Assembly: GCF_038039535.1 (NCBI RefSeq)
Contig: NZ_JBBPHP010000021.1
Location: forward strand, 1-64,000
DNA: 64,000 nt
Source: Catalinimonas sp038039535
GTDB taxonomy: Bacteria; Bacteroidota; Bacteroidia; Cytophagales; Cyclobacteriaceae
Direction of reading: 5' to 3'
Shown: in pieces, positions 17,369-25,811 of the stretch
Layout of the letters: each line of letters opens with the position of its first letter
How positions within the stretch are numbered: the stretch's first letter is position 1
Made by a program: the position numbers and the translations under genes
Notes under the pieces: model-generated
The model's database searches: none
The model's input: the letters and a program-made list of their open reading frames with translations, nothing else
What the model was told of the DNA's origin: nothing

Positions 17369-18028
17369 TTAGTGGTTCTCCCAGCCATGTTGGCCCAGCA
17401 AAGGCACAAAGCTAAAGTGGTCAAACTCTTTTTTACTGATTTTTCCGTTTATCTCTTTGGTTATCAGAAGCATTTTCTGCGATTTCCTGTCTCCTACCGG
17501 TATCACTAATCTTCCACCGGGAGCCAGTTGTTCTATCAAAGTCATGGGTACGTTTGGAGCCCCTGCTGTAACGATGATTCCATCATAAGGCGCGAATGCA
17601 GGCATACCTTTGGTCCCATCTCCATGAAACAGATGTGCCTGATAACCCAGACTTTTCAGCAGATTAGCTGCCCTTTGGTGCAATGGCCAGTTATATTCAA
17701 TAGAGTAAACCTTAGCTCCCATTTCCAGCAGTATAGAGCACTGGTAACCGGAGCCTGTTCCAATCTCCAGCACTTTGTCTCCCGCCTTTACCTGCAAAAG
17801 CTGTGTTTGGAAAGCGACTGTATAAGGCTGAGAAATAGTTTGCCCTTCCCCTATCTGAAAAGCTTTGTCCTGGTAGGCATGCTCCAGAAAAGCATTATCC
17901 AGGAAGGCATGACGGGGCACAGTATTGACGGCATGTAGTACTCTCTGGTCAGTAATTCCTTTTCTGTGGATCTTATTGACCAGTTGCCTTCTCATTCCTT
18001 TATGCTTGTAGTTGTCTTCAATAGGCAT
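17369..18028 (-). CDS. pcm: Protein-L-isoaspartate O-methyltransferase
   Basis: A 219-residue PCMT. It has the N-terminal RRQLVNKI and VPRHAFLD segments, the family signature GQTISQPY (62-69), SAM motif I VLEIGTGSGYQ (86-96), and LAPGGRLVIPVG as the post-motif. It methylates isoaspartyl residues formed by protein ageing, starting their repair in the cytoplasm. Length is normal. It is the first gene of the minus-strand run that continues into the thioesterase, the acidic-linker protein and the NlpC/P60 peptidase. The 152-base gap to the divergent marR gene must contain the promoters for both; I see no convincing boxes. Confidence 0.93.
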   Translation of the reverse strand: MPIEDNYKHKGMRRQLVNKIHRKGITDQRVLHAVNTVPRHAFLDNAFLEHAYQDKAFQIGEGQTISQPYTVAFQTQLLQVKAGDKVLEIGTGSGYQCSILLEMGAKVYSIEYNWPLHQRAANLLKSLGYQAHLFHGDGTKGMPAFAPYDGIIVTAGAPNVPMTLIEQLAPGGRLVIPVGDRKSQKMLLITKEINGKISKKEFDHFSFVPLLGQHGWENH

Positions 18029-18180
18029 TTTGTTGATGAATTATTCTTGAAGCTGCGAATATACAGTTCTTTGCAGCAAAATAAAGCTTCCTAAGCTTTC
18101 CAGAATATACCAAATAACTTTTTGCATCTCAATGAGAAGCACTATATTTAGTAGGTAGTTGAATATCCAACAAAAAAGCC

Positions 18181-18618
18181 ATGGGCAAAAAAGTTAAAGT
18201 AGAGAATTCGCTTTCTACCATTATGGGTACTAGTTCTCGCTTACTTAACAATAAGATCAGCAAAAACATGGCAGCGTACCATGTGACAGTAGAGCAGTGG
18301 GTAATTCTTGCCAGTCTCTGGAGACATGATGGACAGAGCCAGCAAACCCTGGCGAATATGGTCAGTAAAAATAAGGCCAGCATCACCCACCTGATTGACA
18401 ACCTTGAAAAAAGAAAGCTGGTAAGCCGTAAAGCGGATAGCAAAGACCGTAGAAATAAAAGAATCTACCTTACTGATGAAGGCAAAAGTCTGCAGGAAGA
18501 ATTAGCCAGAGTTGTAAAAGAGACTACCAAGGAAGCTACGCAGGATATTGATAAAAAAGATTTAAAATCAGCCAAAAAGGTTATGAAAAAGATGATTGAC
18601 CAGCTATCTGTAGATTAA
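18181..18618 (+). CDS. MarR-family transcriptional regulator
   Basis: A 145-residue winged-helix regulator. The helix-turn-helix lies at ~50-75 (QSQQTLANMVSKNKASITHLIDNLEKRKLV) and the wing carries the family DRRNKRIYLTDEG pattern (~83-95). MarR proteins bind DNA as dimers and often respond to small ligands or oxidants. It sits just ahead of the cNMP-binding histidine kinase and the REC-flavoprotein gene on the same strand (46-base gap), so it may take part in the same sensory unit; this is inference. No conserved cysteine is visible that would suggest an OhrR-type oxidant sensor. Confidence 0.88.
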   Translation: MGKKVKVENSLSTIMGTSSRLLNNKISKNMAAYHVTVEQWVILASLWRHDGQSQQTLANMVSKNKASITHLIDNLEKRKLVSRKADSKDRRNKRIYLTDEGKSLQEELARVVKETTKEATQDIDKKDLKSAKKVMKKMIDQLSVD

Positions 18619-18664
18619 TTAGCTTCAGCCTTTATGGATTAGTATCTACCTAACTTTAACCTGA

Positions 18665-20056
18665 ATGGAAATAGATTTACTTTCAGCCTTACGTGATGTC
18701 CCTACCTTTGAAGGCATAGCCGAGCAGCACCTAAAGTGGCTGGCTGACAAAGGAGAACTGGTTTCTCTGGAGCCAGGTGACTACTTATTCAGAAAAGGAG
18801 AGTCTGCCGATTATATGTATATCATGTTAGAGGGCAGCGTACAGTTGAAGGTATCCCAGGGTAAGCAGTTTAGAGATCTGAGCCTGCTGGAGAAAGGAGA
18901 TATCACCGGTATCCTTCCTTATTCCCGCATGAAAGAAGCTGGTGGCTTTGGTATAGCGACCAGCAAAAGTATGCTCCTTAGCCTTCATAAAAAGTACTTT
19001 CAGGAAATGGAGAACCAGAGTCATGAGATGGTACAGGCTCTGGTATCGGTCATGACCAGCCGGGCCAGAGATTATACCCGGCAGCAACAGCAAAATGATA
19101 AAATGATGGCGCTGGGCAAGCTTTCTGCGGGCCTGGCACATGAGTTGAACAATCCAGCCTCAGCCATTATCCGCTGCTCAGCTGCTTTGAAAAAACATTT
19201 ACACAACACCCCGGACAGCTTCAAGCAAATTATTTCCGTTCGGCTTACCCCAGCTCAGGTAGATGAAGTCAATGATATTCTTTTTGCCAAGATCAATCAG
19301 CAGGAGCTTCCTGAGTTAAGTATGCTGGAACGTAACAATCAGGAGGATGAGATTGCAGAATGGCTGGAAGATCAGGGCTTTGAAGATGCTTATGACATGG
19401 CCGAAACATTCGTTTCCTTCGGCCTAACGATAGCTGATATAGAAGAAGTGGGAGAAATTACCAAGGGTGAATACTTACCTCAGGTGCTGGGCTGGATACA
19501 AAATGTATTGAACACTGAAAGGCTGGTCAACGAAATAGAGCAGGCTTCCAGCAGAATTTCCGACCTGGTACAGTCGGTCAAGACCTACTCACATATGGAC
19601 CGTGCGGTGGATAAAGAGTTAATTCATGTACATACTGGCATTGACAGCACCCTTACCATGCTCAGCCATAAGCTGAAGCAAAAAAATATAGAAGTCATCA
19701 AAAAATATACTGAGGACCTACCTAAAGTCAAGGCTTTCGTCAGTGAGCTGAACCAGGTCTGGACCAACCTGATCGACAATGCCATTGATGCTATGGAGCA
19801 GCACGGAAAGCTTACTATTGGCACCCGCAGCATTGGTGAAAGAGTGGAAGTTTCCATACAGGATGATGGTGCTGGTATTCCTCCTGAGCTGGTAAACCAC
19901 ATCTTTGATCCTTTTTTTACCACAAAAAGTGTAGGACAGGGTACAGGTCTGGGATTGGACATTGTAAAAAAAATACTGGATCAGCATCAGGCTTATATTG
20001 ATGTTGACTCAAAGCCAGGTTCCACTATCTTTAAAGTGAGCTTTCCGGTACATTAA
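18665..20056 (+). CDS. Cyclic-nucleotide-binding-domain histidine kinase
   Basis: A 463-residue soluble sensor kinase. Residues ~10-125 form a cNMP-binding beta-roll (GDYLFRKGESADYMYIMLEGSVQLKV). The phosphoacceptor box is GKLSAGLAHELNNPASAI with His159. About 130 residues then separate it from the second DHp-like helix (SSRISDLVQSVKTYSHMD), a long insertion compared with usual kinases. The ATPase domain has N-box NQVWTNLIDNAIDAM, G1 DDGAGIPPE, F-box FDPFFTTK and G2 GTGLGLDIV. There are no membrane segments, so it senses inside the cell. The next gene encodes a receiver domain fused to a reductase-like flavoprotein, the probable partner. This gene pair recurs in other bacteria (family knowledge). 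Confidence 0.88.
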   Translation: MEIDLLSALRDVPTFEGIAEQHLKWLADKGELVSLEPGDYLFRKGESADYMYIMLEGSVQLKVSQGKQFRDLSLLEKGDITGILPYSRMKEAGGFGIATSKSMLLSLHKKYFQEMENQSHEMVQALVSVMTSRARDYTRQQQQNDKMMALGKLSAGLAHELNNPASAIIRCSAALKKHLHNTPDSFKQIISVRLTPAQVDEVNDILFAKINQQELPELSMLERNNQEDEIAEWLEDQGFEDAYDMAETFVSFGLTIADIEEVGEITKGEYLPQVLGWIQNVLNTERLVNEIEQASSRISDLVQSVKTYSHMDRAVDKELIHVHTGIDSTLTMLSHKLKQKNIEVIKKYTEDLPKVKAFVSELNQVWTNLIDNAIDAMEQHGKLTIGTRSIGERVEVSIQDDGAGIPPELVNHIFDPFFTTKSVGQGTGLGLDIVKKILDQHQAYIDVDSKPGSTIFKVSFPVH

Positions 20057-20134
20057 AGCCTTTTTAAACAAAACTTATTTTTAATGCTTTTTGACTTTTA
20101 GCCCTTACTTTTGACCTAACCTAGCCTTATTGAT

Positions 20135-21796
20135 ATGAAACGCCCGATCATTTTTGCAGTAGATGATGACCCCCAGGTTTTGCGTGCCATTGCACGTGAC
20201 TTGCGTCAGCAGTACCGCCAGGACTACCGGATTATGAGTACGGAGAAGCCGCAGGAAGCCCTGGAGGCCTTGCCTGAACTAAAGAAGAAGGGAGAAGAAG
20301 TAGCAATTTTTATCACTGACCAGCGCATGCCTGATATGCTGGGGGTAGAAATGCTGGAGAAAGCCAAAGCGCATTATCCCAAGGCCAAAAAAGTACTGCT
20401 TACTGCTTATTCTGACATTGATGCTGCCATCAAAGCCATTAATGATGTACAACTGGATTACTACCTTACCAAACCCTGGGACCCGCCGGAAGAGAAACTA
20501 TACCCCATCATCAACGATCTACTGGAAGCCTGGCAGATGCAGTACACTCCTGACTACCAGGGCATTCGGGTGCTGGGTTACCAGTACAATCCCAAATCCC
20601 ATGAGATCAAAGATTTTCTGGCAGGCAATTTAGTACCCTACCAGTGGCTGGATATTGAAAGAAGCGACAAGGCTAAAGAACTATTACAGCTACACCAGAT
20701 TGAAGAAAAATTTCTGCCTGCAGTGATCTTTGAGGATCAGTCGGCACTGGCAAGGCCGGAGATCAATGAAATCGCCCGGAAGATTGGAATGAAAGTGCAG
20801 GCGGCTGAGCAGCTTTATGATGTGGTGATCATCGGGGCAGGGCCGGCAGGTCTGGCAGCTGCTGTTTACGGGGGGTCGGAAGGACTAAAAACTTTGCTTA
20901 TTGAAAAGCGTGCTCCGGGAGGGCAGGCAGGTACCAGCTCACGTATTGAAAATTACCTGGGTTTTCCCAACGGGCTAAGCGGTTCGGACCTTACACGTCG
21001 TGCTATTTCCCAGGCCAAACGACTGGGCACTGAGTTTCTCTCCCCCCTGGAGGTCAAGAGCCTGCGACTGCAAGATCATTACAAAATGCTGACTCTTTCT
21101 GATGGCAGTGAGATCAAGACCAAAAGTATCATCATTTCAACAGGAGTAAATTACCGTAAGCTGGAAGCAGAGGGCATACACGCTTTTACGGGTGCAGGGG
21201 TATACTACGGAGCCGCCACTACCGAGGCTCATGCCTGCCAGGACAAAGATATTTTCATTGTAGGGGGAGGCAACTCAGCCGGACAGGCAGCCATGTATCT
21301 GGCTAATTATGCCTGTAAAGTAAATATTCTCATCCGTAAGGCTGACCTAAGCTCCTCAATGTCGCAGTACCTCATAGACCAGATCAACCAGACTTCTGTG
21401 ATTGAGGTAATGCCTTATACACAAGTAGTTGCGGCCAGGGGTAATGGACATCTGGAAGAAATTACTATTGAAAATATCAAGAGTGGAGAGAAAACAGAAG
21501 CTGCCGCTGCTGCTTTATTCATATTTATTGGCAACCGCCCTTTTACAGAATGGATCAACTTAGATGTGATCAAAGATGAGAAAGGCTTTATAGAAACCGG
21601 AAGAGAGTTAATGAAATATGATTACTTCAAAAAAATATGGAAACTACAGCGTGAACCCTACCTGCTGGAAACCAGTATTCCCGGTATTCTGGCAGCAGGC
21701 GATGTACGGTCTGGGGCAATGAACCGGGTAGCTTCTGCTGTAGGAGAAGGGGCAATGGCCATTAAGATGGTGCATGAATATCTCGCCAGTGTTTAA
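20135..21796 (+). CDS. Response regulator fused to thioredoxin-reductase-like flavoprotein
   Basis: A 553-residue fusion. Residues 1-125 are a receiver domain with the acidic DDD at 10-12, phosphoacceptor Asp62 in TDQRMPD, Thr in LLTAYSD and Lys in YLTKPWD. Residues ~145-225 look glutaredoxin-like (FLAGNLVPYQWLDIE; LPAVIFEDQSALARPEINEIA) but have no CxxC. Residues ~228-553 are a low-molecular-weight thioredoxin-reductase fold: FAD motif VIIGAGPAGLAAAVYGG, GGQAGTSSRIENYLGFP, NADPH motif FIVGGGNSAGQAAM, and C-terminal GILAAGDVRSGAMNRVASAVGEG. The redox CxxC expected before the NADPH motif is replaced by GAAT in GVYYGAATTEAHAC, so classical thioredoxin reduction is unlikely. It probably acts as an NADPH- or flavin-linked output of the upstream kinase. 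Confidence 0.88.
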   Translation: MKRPIIFAVDDDPQVLRAIARDLRQQYRQDYRIMSTEKPQEALEALPELKKKGEEVAIFITDQRMPDMLGVEMLEKAKAHYPKAKKVLLTAYSDIDAAIKAINDVQLDYYLTKPWDPPEEKLYPIINDLLEAWQMQYTPDYQGIRVLGYQYNPKSHEIKDFLAGNLVPYQWLDIERSDKAKELLQLHQIEEKFLPAVIFEDQSALARPEINEIARKIGMKVQAAEQLYDVVIIGAGPAGLAAAVYGGSEGLKTLLIEKRAPGGQAGTSSRIENYLGFPNGLSGSDLTRRAISQAKRLGTEFLSPLEVKSLRLQDHYKMLTLSDGSEIKTKSIIISTGVNYRKLEAEGIHAFTGAGVYYGAATTEAHACQDKDIFIVGGGNSAGQAAMYLANYACKVNILIRKADLSSSMSQYLIDQINQTSVIEVMPYTQVVAARGNGHLEEITIENIKSGEKTEAAAAALFIFIGNRPFTEWINLDVIKDEKGFIETGRELMKYDYFKKIWKLQREPYLLETSIPGILAAGDVRSGAMNRVASAVGEGAMAIKMVHEYLASV

Positions 21797-21808
21797 TTAA
21801 CTGCAAAT

Positions 21809-22729
21809 ATGGTACGTTACAACTCCAAAGAGTGGCTCAAAAACTTAGTCAATTTTTATAAAAGCTATACCCTACAGGTCTTACTCCGCTATGTTTTCTA
21901 TGTTGGTCTATTCACTGCTGTATTGTGTATTCTCATCATAGAAGTACTAGGCTGGGAGGTCAGACTGCATTCTGGTTTCTTTTCTCTGCTGGGTATTGTG
22001 CTGAGTATTTTGCTGGTGTTTCGTACCAATACCGCATACGACCGCTGGTGGGAAGGGCGCAAACAATGGGGTACACTGGTTAATACCTGTCGTACCCTGG
22101 CAGTAATGTTACAGGCCATGCTGCCCGAAGGTGATATGGAAAACCGCTCTTATTTTGCCAAGCATATTGCTAATTTCTGTATTTCTTTAAAAGAGCATTT
22201 ACGCAAGGGCACCAAGATTGAGGAACTGATCAGGCTTACCAGTGAAGAGAAAAAGATTTACCCTCATCAGGGGCACATGCCTAATTTTATCAGTTTGCAG
22301 ATTTTTCAGAGGATACAGAGACTGTACAGAGCCGGGATATTTTCTGAAGCAGATATGATCAACCTGAAACCTCAGGTACAGGCGCTGCTGGATGTGATGG
22401 GTGCCTGTGAGCGTATCAAGAAAACACCTATACCTTTCTCTTACAATGTCTACATCAAAGTGTTTATCATTGCTTACTGCCTTACCTTACCCTTCGGTTT
22501 GATATTGGAATTCGGTTATTACACCATCCCTATGGTCATGTTTGTATTCTTTGCTATGGCTGGTGTAGAACTGATAGGAGAAGAAATTGAAGACCCATTT
22601 GGATTGGACTGCAATGATCTGCCTACAGGAACAATAGCCGATACCATCAATAAAAATGTACACCAGATTCTTTACCTCTACTCCAATATTGAAAAGGAAG
22701 AAGAAGAAATGTATGTCAAAGTCTTCTAA
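21809..22729 (+). CDS. Bestrophin-family membrane channel
   Basis: A 306-residue bestrophin/UPF0187 protein. The diagnostic segment is VFRTNTAYDRWWEGRKQWG (~70-88), preceded by two N-terminal helices, with two further helices around 210-255 and the conserved EEIEDPFGLDCNDLP near 268-282. Bacterial members form pentameric ion channels in the inner membrane; a chloride- or cation-permeable pore is known for relatives. It starts 12 bases after the REC-flavoprotein gene, so it likely shares its transcript and could be an effector of, or be co-regulated with, that signalling pair. Confidence 0.88.
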   Translation: MVRYNSKEWLKNLVNFYKSYTLQVLLRYVFYVGLFTAVLCILIIEVLGWEVRLHSGFFSLLGIVLSILLVFRTNTAYDRWWEGRKQWGTLVNTCRTLAVMLQAMLPEGDMENRSYFAKHIANFCISLKEHLRKGTKIEELIRLTSEEKKIYPHQGHMPNFISLQIFQRIQRLYRAGIFSEADMINLKPQVQALLDVMGACERIKKTPIPFSYNVYIKVFIIAYCLTLPFGLILEFGYYTIPMVMFVFFAMAGVELIGEEIEDPFGLDCNDLPTGTIADTINKNVHQILYLYSNIEKEEEEMYVKVF

Positions 22730-22809
22730 TAATGATTAATGATGGATGACTAAGGACGAATACGGTAACACTGCCCTTTTACTTTTAACCTTAAACTTTT
22801 AACCTACCT

Positions 22810-23529
22810 ATGAAATTTCTCTACGTTTTTCCTCATCCCGACGATGAATCTTTTGGTCCGGCAGGCGCTATGTACACGCAGCTTCAGCAGGGCCATGAGG
22901 TGCATTTGCTGACGCTTACACGAGGTGAAGCTACCAGGCAAAGACATAAGCTGGGTGTTAGTCTGGAAGAAATGGGAGAAATTCGCTACAGAGAGATGCT
23001 GGAAGTGGAAAAAACACTGGGTTTGAGTAGTATGACCGTACTCAATCTTCCTGATAACCAGCTGAAAGAAATAGACCCCAGGGAAGTAGAGACTGTGGTA
23101 GAAACTCATATCAGGAAAATACAGCCCGATATTCTGGTGAGCTATCCGGTACATGGCATCAGCGGTTTTCATGATCACCTGGTGATGCACGCCGTAGCAA
23201 AACGTGTATACCTGCAAACGAAAGATGAAGGGGCTGATTATCTCAAACGCCTGGCTTTTTTTACCATACCTGACAATGGTGATCCACAATTTAAAAAACC
23301 GGATGGTTTTCGTTTGAAAAACTCTTCTGAAGAAGAAATAGACTGCATTGTCAAGTTATCCGACGAAGCTGTGAAAAAGTTTAAGCAAGCACTTATGTGT
23401 TATAAAACTTATCAGGAAACAATTGAAAAATCAGGGGTCGTTGAGGAGATAGGCGATAAAGTGCACTTTGAAATTTTTGGGGAATCTTTCAATTCTCCCC
23501 TCAGCGACCTTACTGATCAGTTGCATTAA
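22810..23529 (+). CDS. PIG-L family deacetylase
   Basis: A 239-residue LmbE/PIG-L protein. The zinc-binding motif HPDDE occurs at residues 9-13, a conserved TRGEA follows at ~39-43, and the second metal histidine lies in HGISGFHDHLVMH (~118-130). Family members remove N-acetyl groups from GlcNAc-containing small molecules or lipids such as mycothiol/bacillithiol precursors. Bacillithiol is used by some Bacteroidota, so a BshB-like role is possible but not proved by neighbours. It ends with a 4-base overlap with the convergent DUF6069-like gene. Confidence 0.88.
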   Translation: MKFLYVFPHPDDESFGPAGAMYTQLQQGHEVHLLTLTRGEATRQRHKLGVSLEEMGEIRYREMLEVEKTLGLSSMTVLNLPDNQLKEIDPREVETVVETHIRKIQPDILVSYPVHGISGFHDHLVMHAVAKRVYLQTKDEGADYLKRLAFFTIPDNGDPQFKKPDGFRLKNSSEEEIDCIVKLSDEAVKKFKQALMCYKTYQETIEKSGVVEEIGDKVHFEIFGESFNSPLSDLTDQLH

Positions 23530-23984
23530 GCATGCTCATGCTCTTTAGCCTGCGCTTGCTTTTCTTTGTAGGCCACATAAGCAGGAATAACTGCCGCAGC
23601 AACGCCTCCGGCTATAAAGTGCATAGGTAAGCTTAAACCATAAAATCCATCGGGCACAGCATCTCTGTCAGGAAAGACCGGTACTGCCATAGTTCCCATG
23701 CTGACAATAGTTAGAAAAATTGCCAGTACAATAAATATAGTAGTGCCTTTATTGGTATTCTTATCCAGCGCATAATACACCAGTGATGCCAGTAATAAAG
23801 GAATTAGGGTAGCTACACTTACCGTAAGTATATTGATCACTGTCTCTACCTTAACACCAGTGATGGCAGAATAGGATAAATGATAAATATTATTAAGAAT
23901 GATAGCTATCAGGGCAGCCACTCCTCCCGCTGCCAGATAAGTTTTAATTGATATGCTGTATGCTTTATTTGCTTGAATCTCCAT
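23526..23984 (-). CDS. Four-helix membrane protein, DUF6069-like
   Basis: A 152-residue protein with four membrane helices (about 16-36, 49-71, 79-99, 120-142), the second half containing FPDRDAVPDGFYGLSLPMHFIAGG, a pattern seen in the DUF6069 family. Its tail is His/Glu rich (KEHEHA). A longer reading to 24113 would add 43 mostly basic residues and overlap the neighbour's gene; I take ATG at 23984, which follows the upstream stop by 25 bases and leads straight into the first helix. Function unknown. Confidence 0.7.
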   Translation of the reverse strand: MEIQANKAYSISIKTYLAAGGVAALIAIILNNIYHLSYSAITGVKVETVINILTVSVATLIPLLLASLVYYALDKNTNKGTTIFIVLAIFLTIVSMGTMAVPVFPDRDAVPDGFYGLSLPMHFIAGGVAAAVIPAYVAYKEKQAQAKEHEHA

Positions 23985-24009
23985 GATTATTATGTTTAGT
24001 TGAAAAAAA

Positions 24010-24798
24010 TTAATCTTTGGGAAGCATCTCTTTTTTCTGCTCAGCCTTAGCTTCCTGTCTTTCGGCCATTTTATTTTCTGCAATTGCCTTTTCCCTGTTT
24101 TTAGCTCCTGCATAACCTCTTTTTCGTTGGCTCAGCAGCTTAAGCGCAGACTCCCGACCATACATGATCAGTGTATCTCCTTCTTTGATGATAGTATCTC
24201 CATTAGGTAGCCCTATATAGGTGCCGTCTTCCCGTTCAACTCCTATCAGGTTTAAGCCCTCCTGCCGGAGGTTGAGTTGTCTTAATGTTTTACTACTCAT
24301 CCAGTGGTTTACATCTACCAGCATTTCAGTGATTTCGTACTCTCCGGAAAGGTGCAGTATACCGGCATAATCTCTCACCTTGATGTCTGTGTACTTGTTC
24401 AGTAAATGGTTAATTAGTCGGGATAAGCCTCTATCTACCCATTTACTTTTGGAAAGTCCCCAGATTATCGCCAAACCTCCAATGAGTGCAGCCATTTTTT
24501 GTACCCATTCAGTAGCCCCTGCCTGATTGTCTACAAAGGTCAGTACCAGGGTAGCCAGCACTGAGACAATCCCTACGTTGCCGAGTAACATCAGCACCAT
24601 AATGATACGGCGACGAACAGGGTGTGCTACTAATCGCTCTGACTCCCGGGTAGTATACCCCACGCCGGTAAAGGCAGATCGTGCCTGAAACTGGGCAGTC
24701 TGCTTGGAAAGCCCGGTATGTATTAAGGACATGGTGGCAAAGCGCGTCACCAATATTGAAATGGAGATAATGATGATTAATGTCAGTACAGATGTCAT
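24010..24798 (-). CDS. Membrane protein with TrkA C-terminal (RCK_C) domain
   Basis: A 262-residue protein. Three membrane helices are visible (about 1-20, 66-90, 97-115). Residues ~150-220 form a TrkA_C/RCK_C domain (LIGVEREDGTYIGLPNGDTIIKEGDTLIMYGRESAL), and the last ~35 residues are a Lys/Glu-rich helical tail. TrkA_C domains bind small ligands that gate potassium or other ion transport. Unusually there is no RCK N-terminal nucleotide-binding domain and no selectivity-filter sequence, so it is not an obvious channel itself. It is followed on the same strand by the DUF6069-like gene and might regulate an ion transporter encoded elsewhere. Confidence 0.78.
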   Translation of the reverse strand: MTSVLTLIIIISISILVTRFATMSLIHTGLSKQTAQFQARSAFTGVGYTTRESERLVAHPVRRRIIMVLMLLGNVGIVSVLATLVLTFVDNQAGATEWVQKMAALIGGLAIIWGLSKSKWVDRGLSRLINHLLNKYTDIKVRDYAGILHLSGEYEITEMLVDVNHWMSSKTLRQLNLRQEGLNLIGVEREDGTYIGLPNGDTIIKEGDTLIMYGRESALKLLSQRKRGYAGAKNREKAIAENKMAERQEAKAEQKKEMLPKD

Positions 24799-24931
24799 TT
24801 ACTTTGAAATGTTCTTTTAACATATAACAAAGTATCTTTGGCGGATTGTTTTCAACTGTACTTGTTACTCACTTGTAGAGAGGAAAAAAAATGAAGTAAG
24901 AGGACATTACCATGAGTTTGGCAGCAGTAGT

Positions 24932-25471
24932 TTACTCTATTCCCTGACAATAAAAAGGAATCACCTTTTCCTTCAGTGTTTCCTGATCAAAGTAAAACTC
25001 TTTTTGGATTATGCTTCTTCCTATCAGCGCTAAAAATGAGCGAAAAAGTATCTCCACTTTTTGCCGGATTGCCAGATTAGCCGTGTCCTTTAATATTAGG
25101 TTCAGCACCAGTATTTTTTGTTCATCCGCCCAATGCTTCAGAGGAAAATAATCAGTAAATTCCCCCATCAATTGTGGAGAATATTCAGCTAAGCGGCTAC
25201 TTATGATATGCAATGTCCTACACCAATAGTCAGTCAGAGACATTTTGTTATGCTTGAGTTTATTAAGCTCCTGCCTGAAAAGGACACCTTCCAGCTCTAA
25301 TGACTCATCAAGCAATATCTTTTTATTGGGAAAGAAAGTATAAAGCGTCTTTTTAGATACTCCTGCCTGAGCGGCAACCATATCCATGGTGGTATGAATA
25401 ACCCCTTTTTGCTTGATCAGCTTCAGGGTACTCATGAGGATAGATTCTTTTTTTAATGCGGTGTCCGTCAT
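24932..25471 (-). CDS. TetR-family transcriptional regulator
   Basis: A 179-residue regulator with a TetR N-terminal helix-turn-helix: KKESILMSTLKLIKQKG, TTMDMVAAQAGVSKKTLYTFFPNKK (~27-52), and a helical ligand-binding remainder. I start at 25471 (MTDTALKK), because the 30 residues of the longer reading do not fit the family and overlap a palindromic AAGAATTCTT at 25478-25487 directly before this start, which is a possible autoregulatory site. It lies downstream of the 54-aa ORF and the RND pump on the same strand, but the pump's own probable repressor is the TetR at 31542-32168. Confidence 0.82.
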   Translation of the reverse strand: MTDTALKKESILMSTLKLIKQKGVIHTTMDMVAAQAGVSKKTLYTFFPNKKILLDESLELEGVLFRQELNKLKHNKMSLTDYWCRTLHIISSRLAEYSPQLMGEFTDYFPLKHWADEQKILVLNLILKDTANLAIRQKVEILFRSFLALIGRSIIQKEFYFDQETLKEKVIPFYCQGIE

Positions 25472-25577
25472 AACAGTAAGAATTCTTGTAAGGAGGGCAT
25501 ATAAACGAAAAGAAAGAGCCGAAGCTCTTTCTATAGACATCCGTTTTTTCAATCGGATCACTTAACTACTTACAAAA

Positions 25578-25742
25578 TCATTTATTTACATGGGTAGAAG
25601 AAAAACTTCTTCTTACTCTTTTTCCCAGCTTTTCATGTCCGCCATGCTCATACAGATAACGGTTAAAGTTTTCCTGGGCGATCATCCAGCCATGCTCATA
25701 CTGCATAGCGATCTCTGCTTTTATTTGGTATACATCAGTCAT
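25578..25742 (-). CDS. Small ORF, 54 aa
   Basis: An ORF of 54 residues beginning MTDVYQIKAEIAMQYEHG and ending in a strongly basic, Ser-rich tail (KRVRRSFSSTHVNK). It has aromatic and acidic residues in the first half and no membrane segment. It fills the 250-base space between the RND pump gene and the TetR gene on the same strand. It has sensible codon use, but no family is recognised. It is too small to be certain; conservation would decide. Confidence 0.42.
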   Translation of the reverse strand: MTDVYQIKAEIAMQYEHGWMIAQENFNRYLYEHGGHEKLGKRVRRSFSSTHVNK

Positions 25743-25771
25743 AATCACATAAATTAACCATTCTAGAATAC

Positions 25772-25795
25772 GGGTAACGCAGATGTACGTTACCC
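25772..25795 (-). other. Hairpin after RND pump gene
   Basis: A perfect 8-bp inverted repeat (GGGTAACG at 25772-25779, CGTTACCC at 25788-25795) with an 8-base loop begins 17 bases beyond the stop of the RND gene. It lacks the T-run of a normal intrinsic terminator on the minus strand. It may be a 3'-end stabilising structure or an inefficient terminator separating pump and downstream ORF. Confidence 0.45.
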
Positions 25796-25811
25796 TTAAC
25801 TTCCATTTTTG

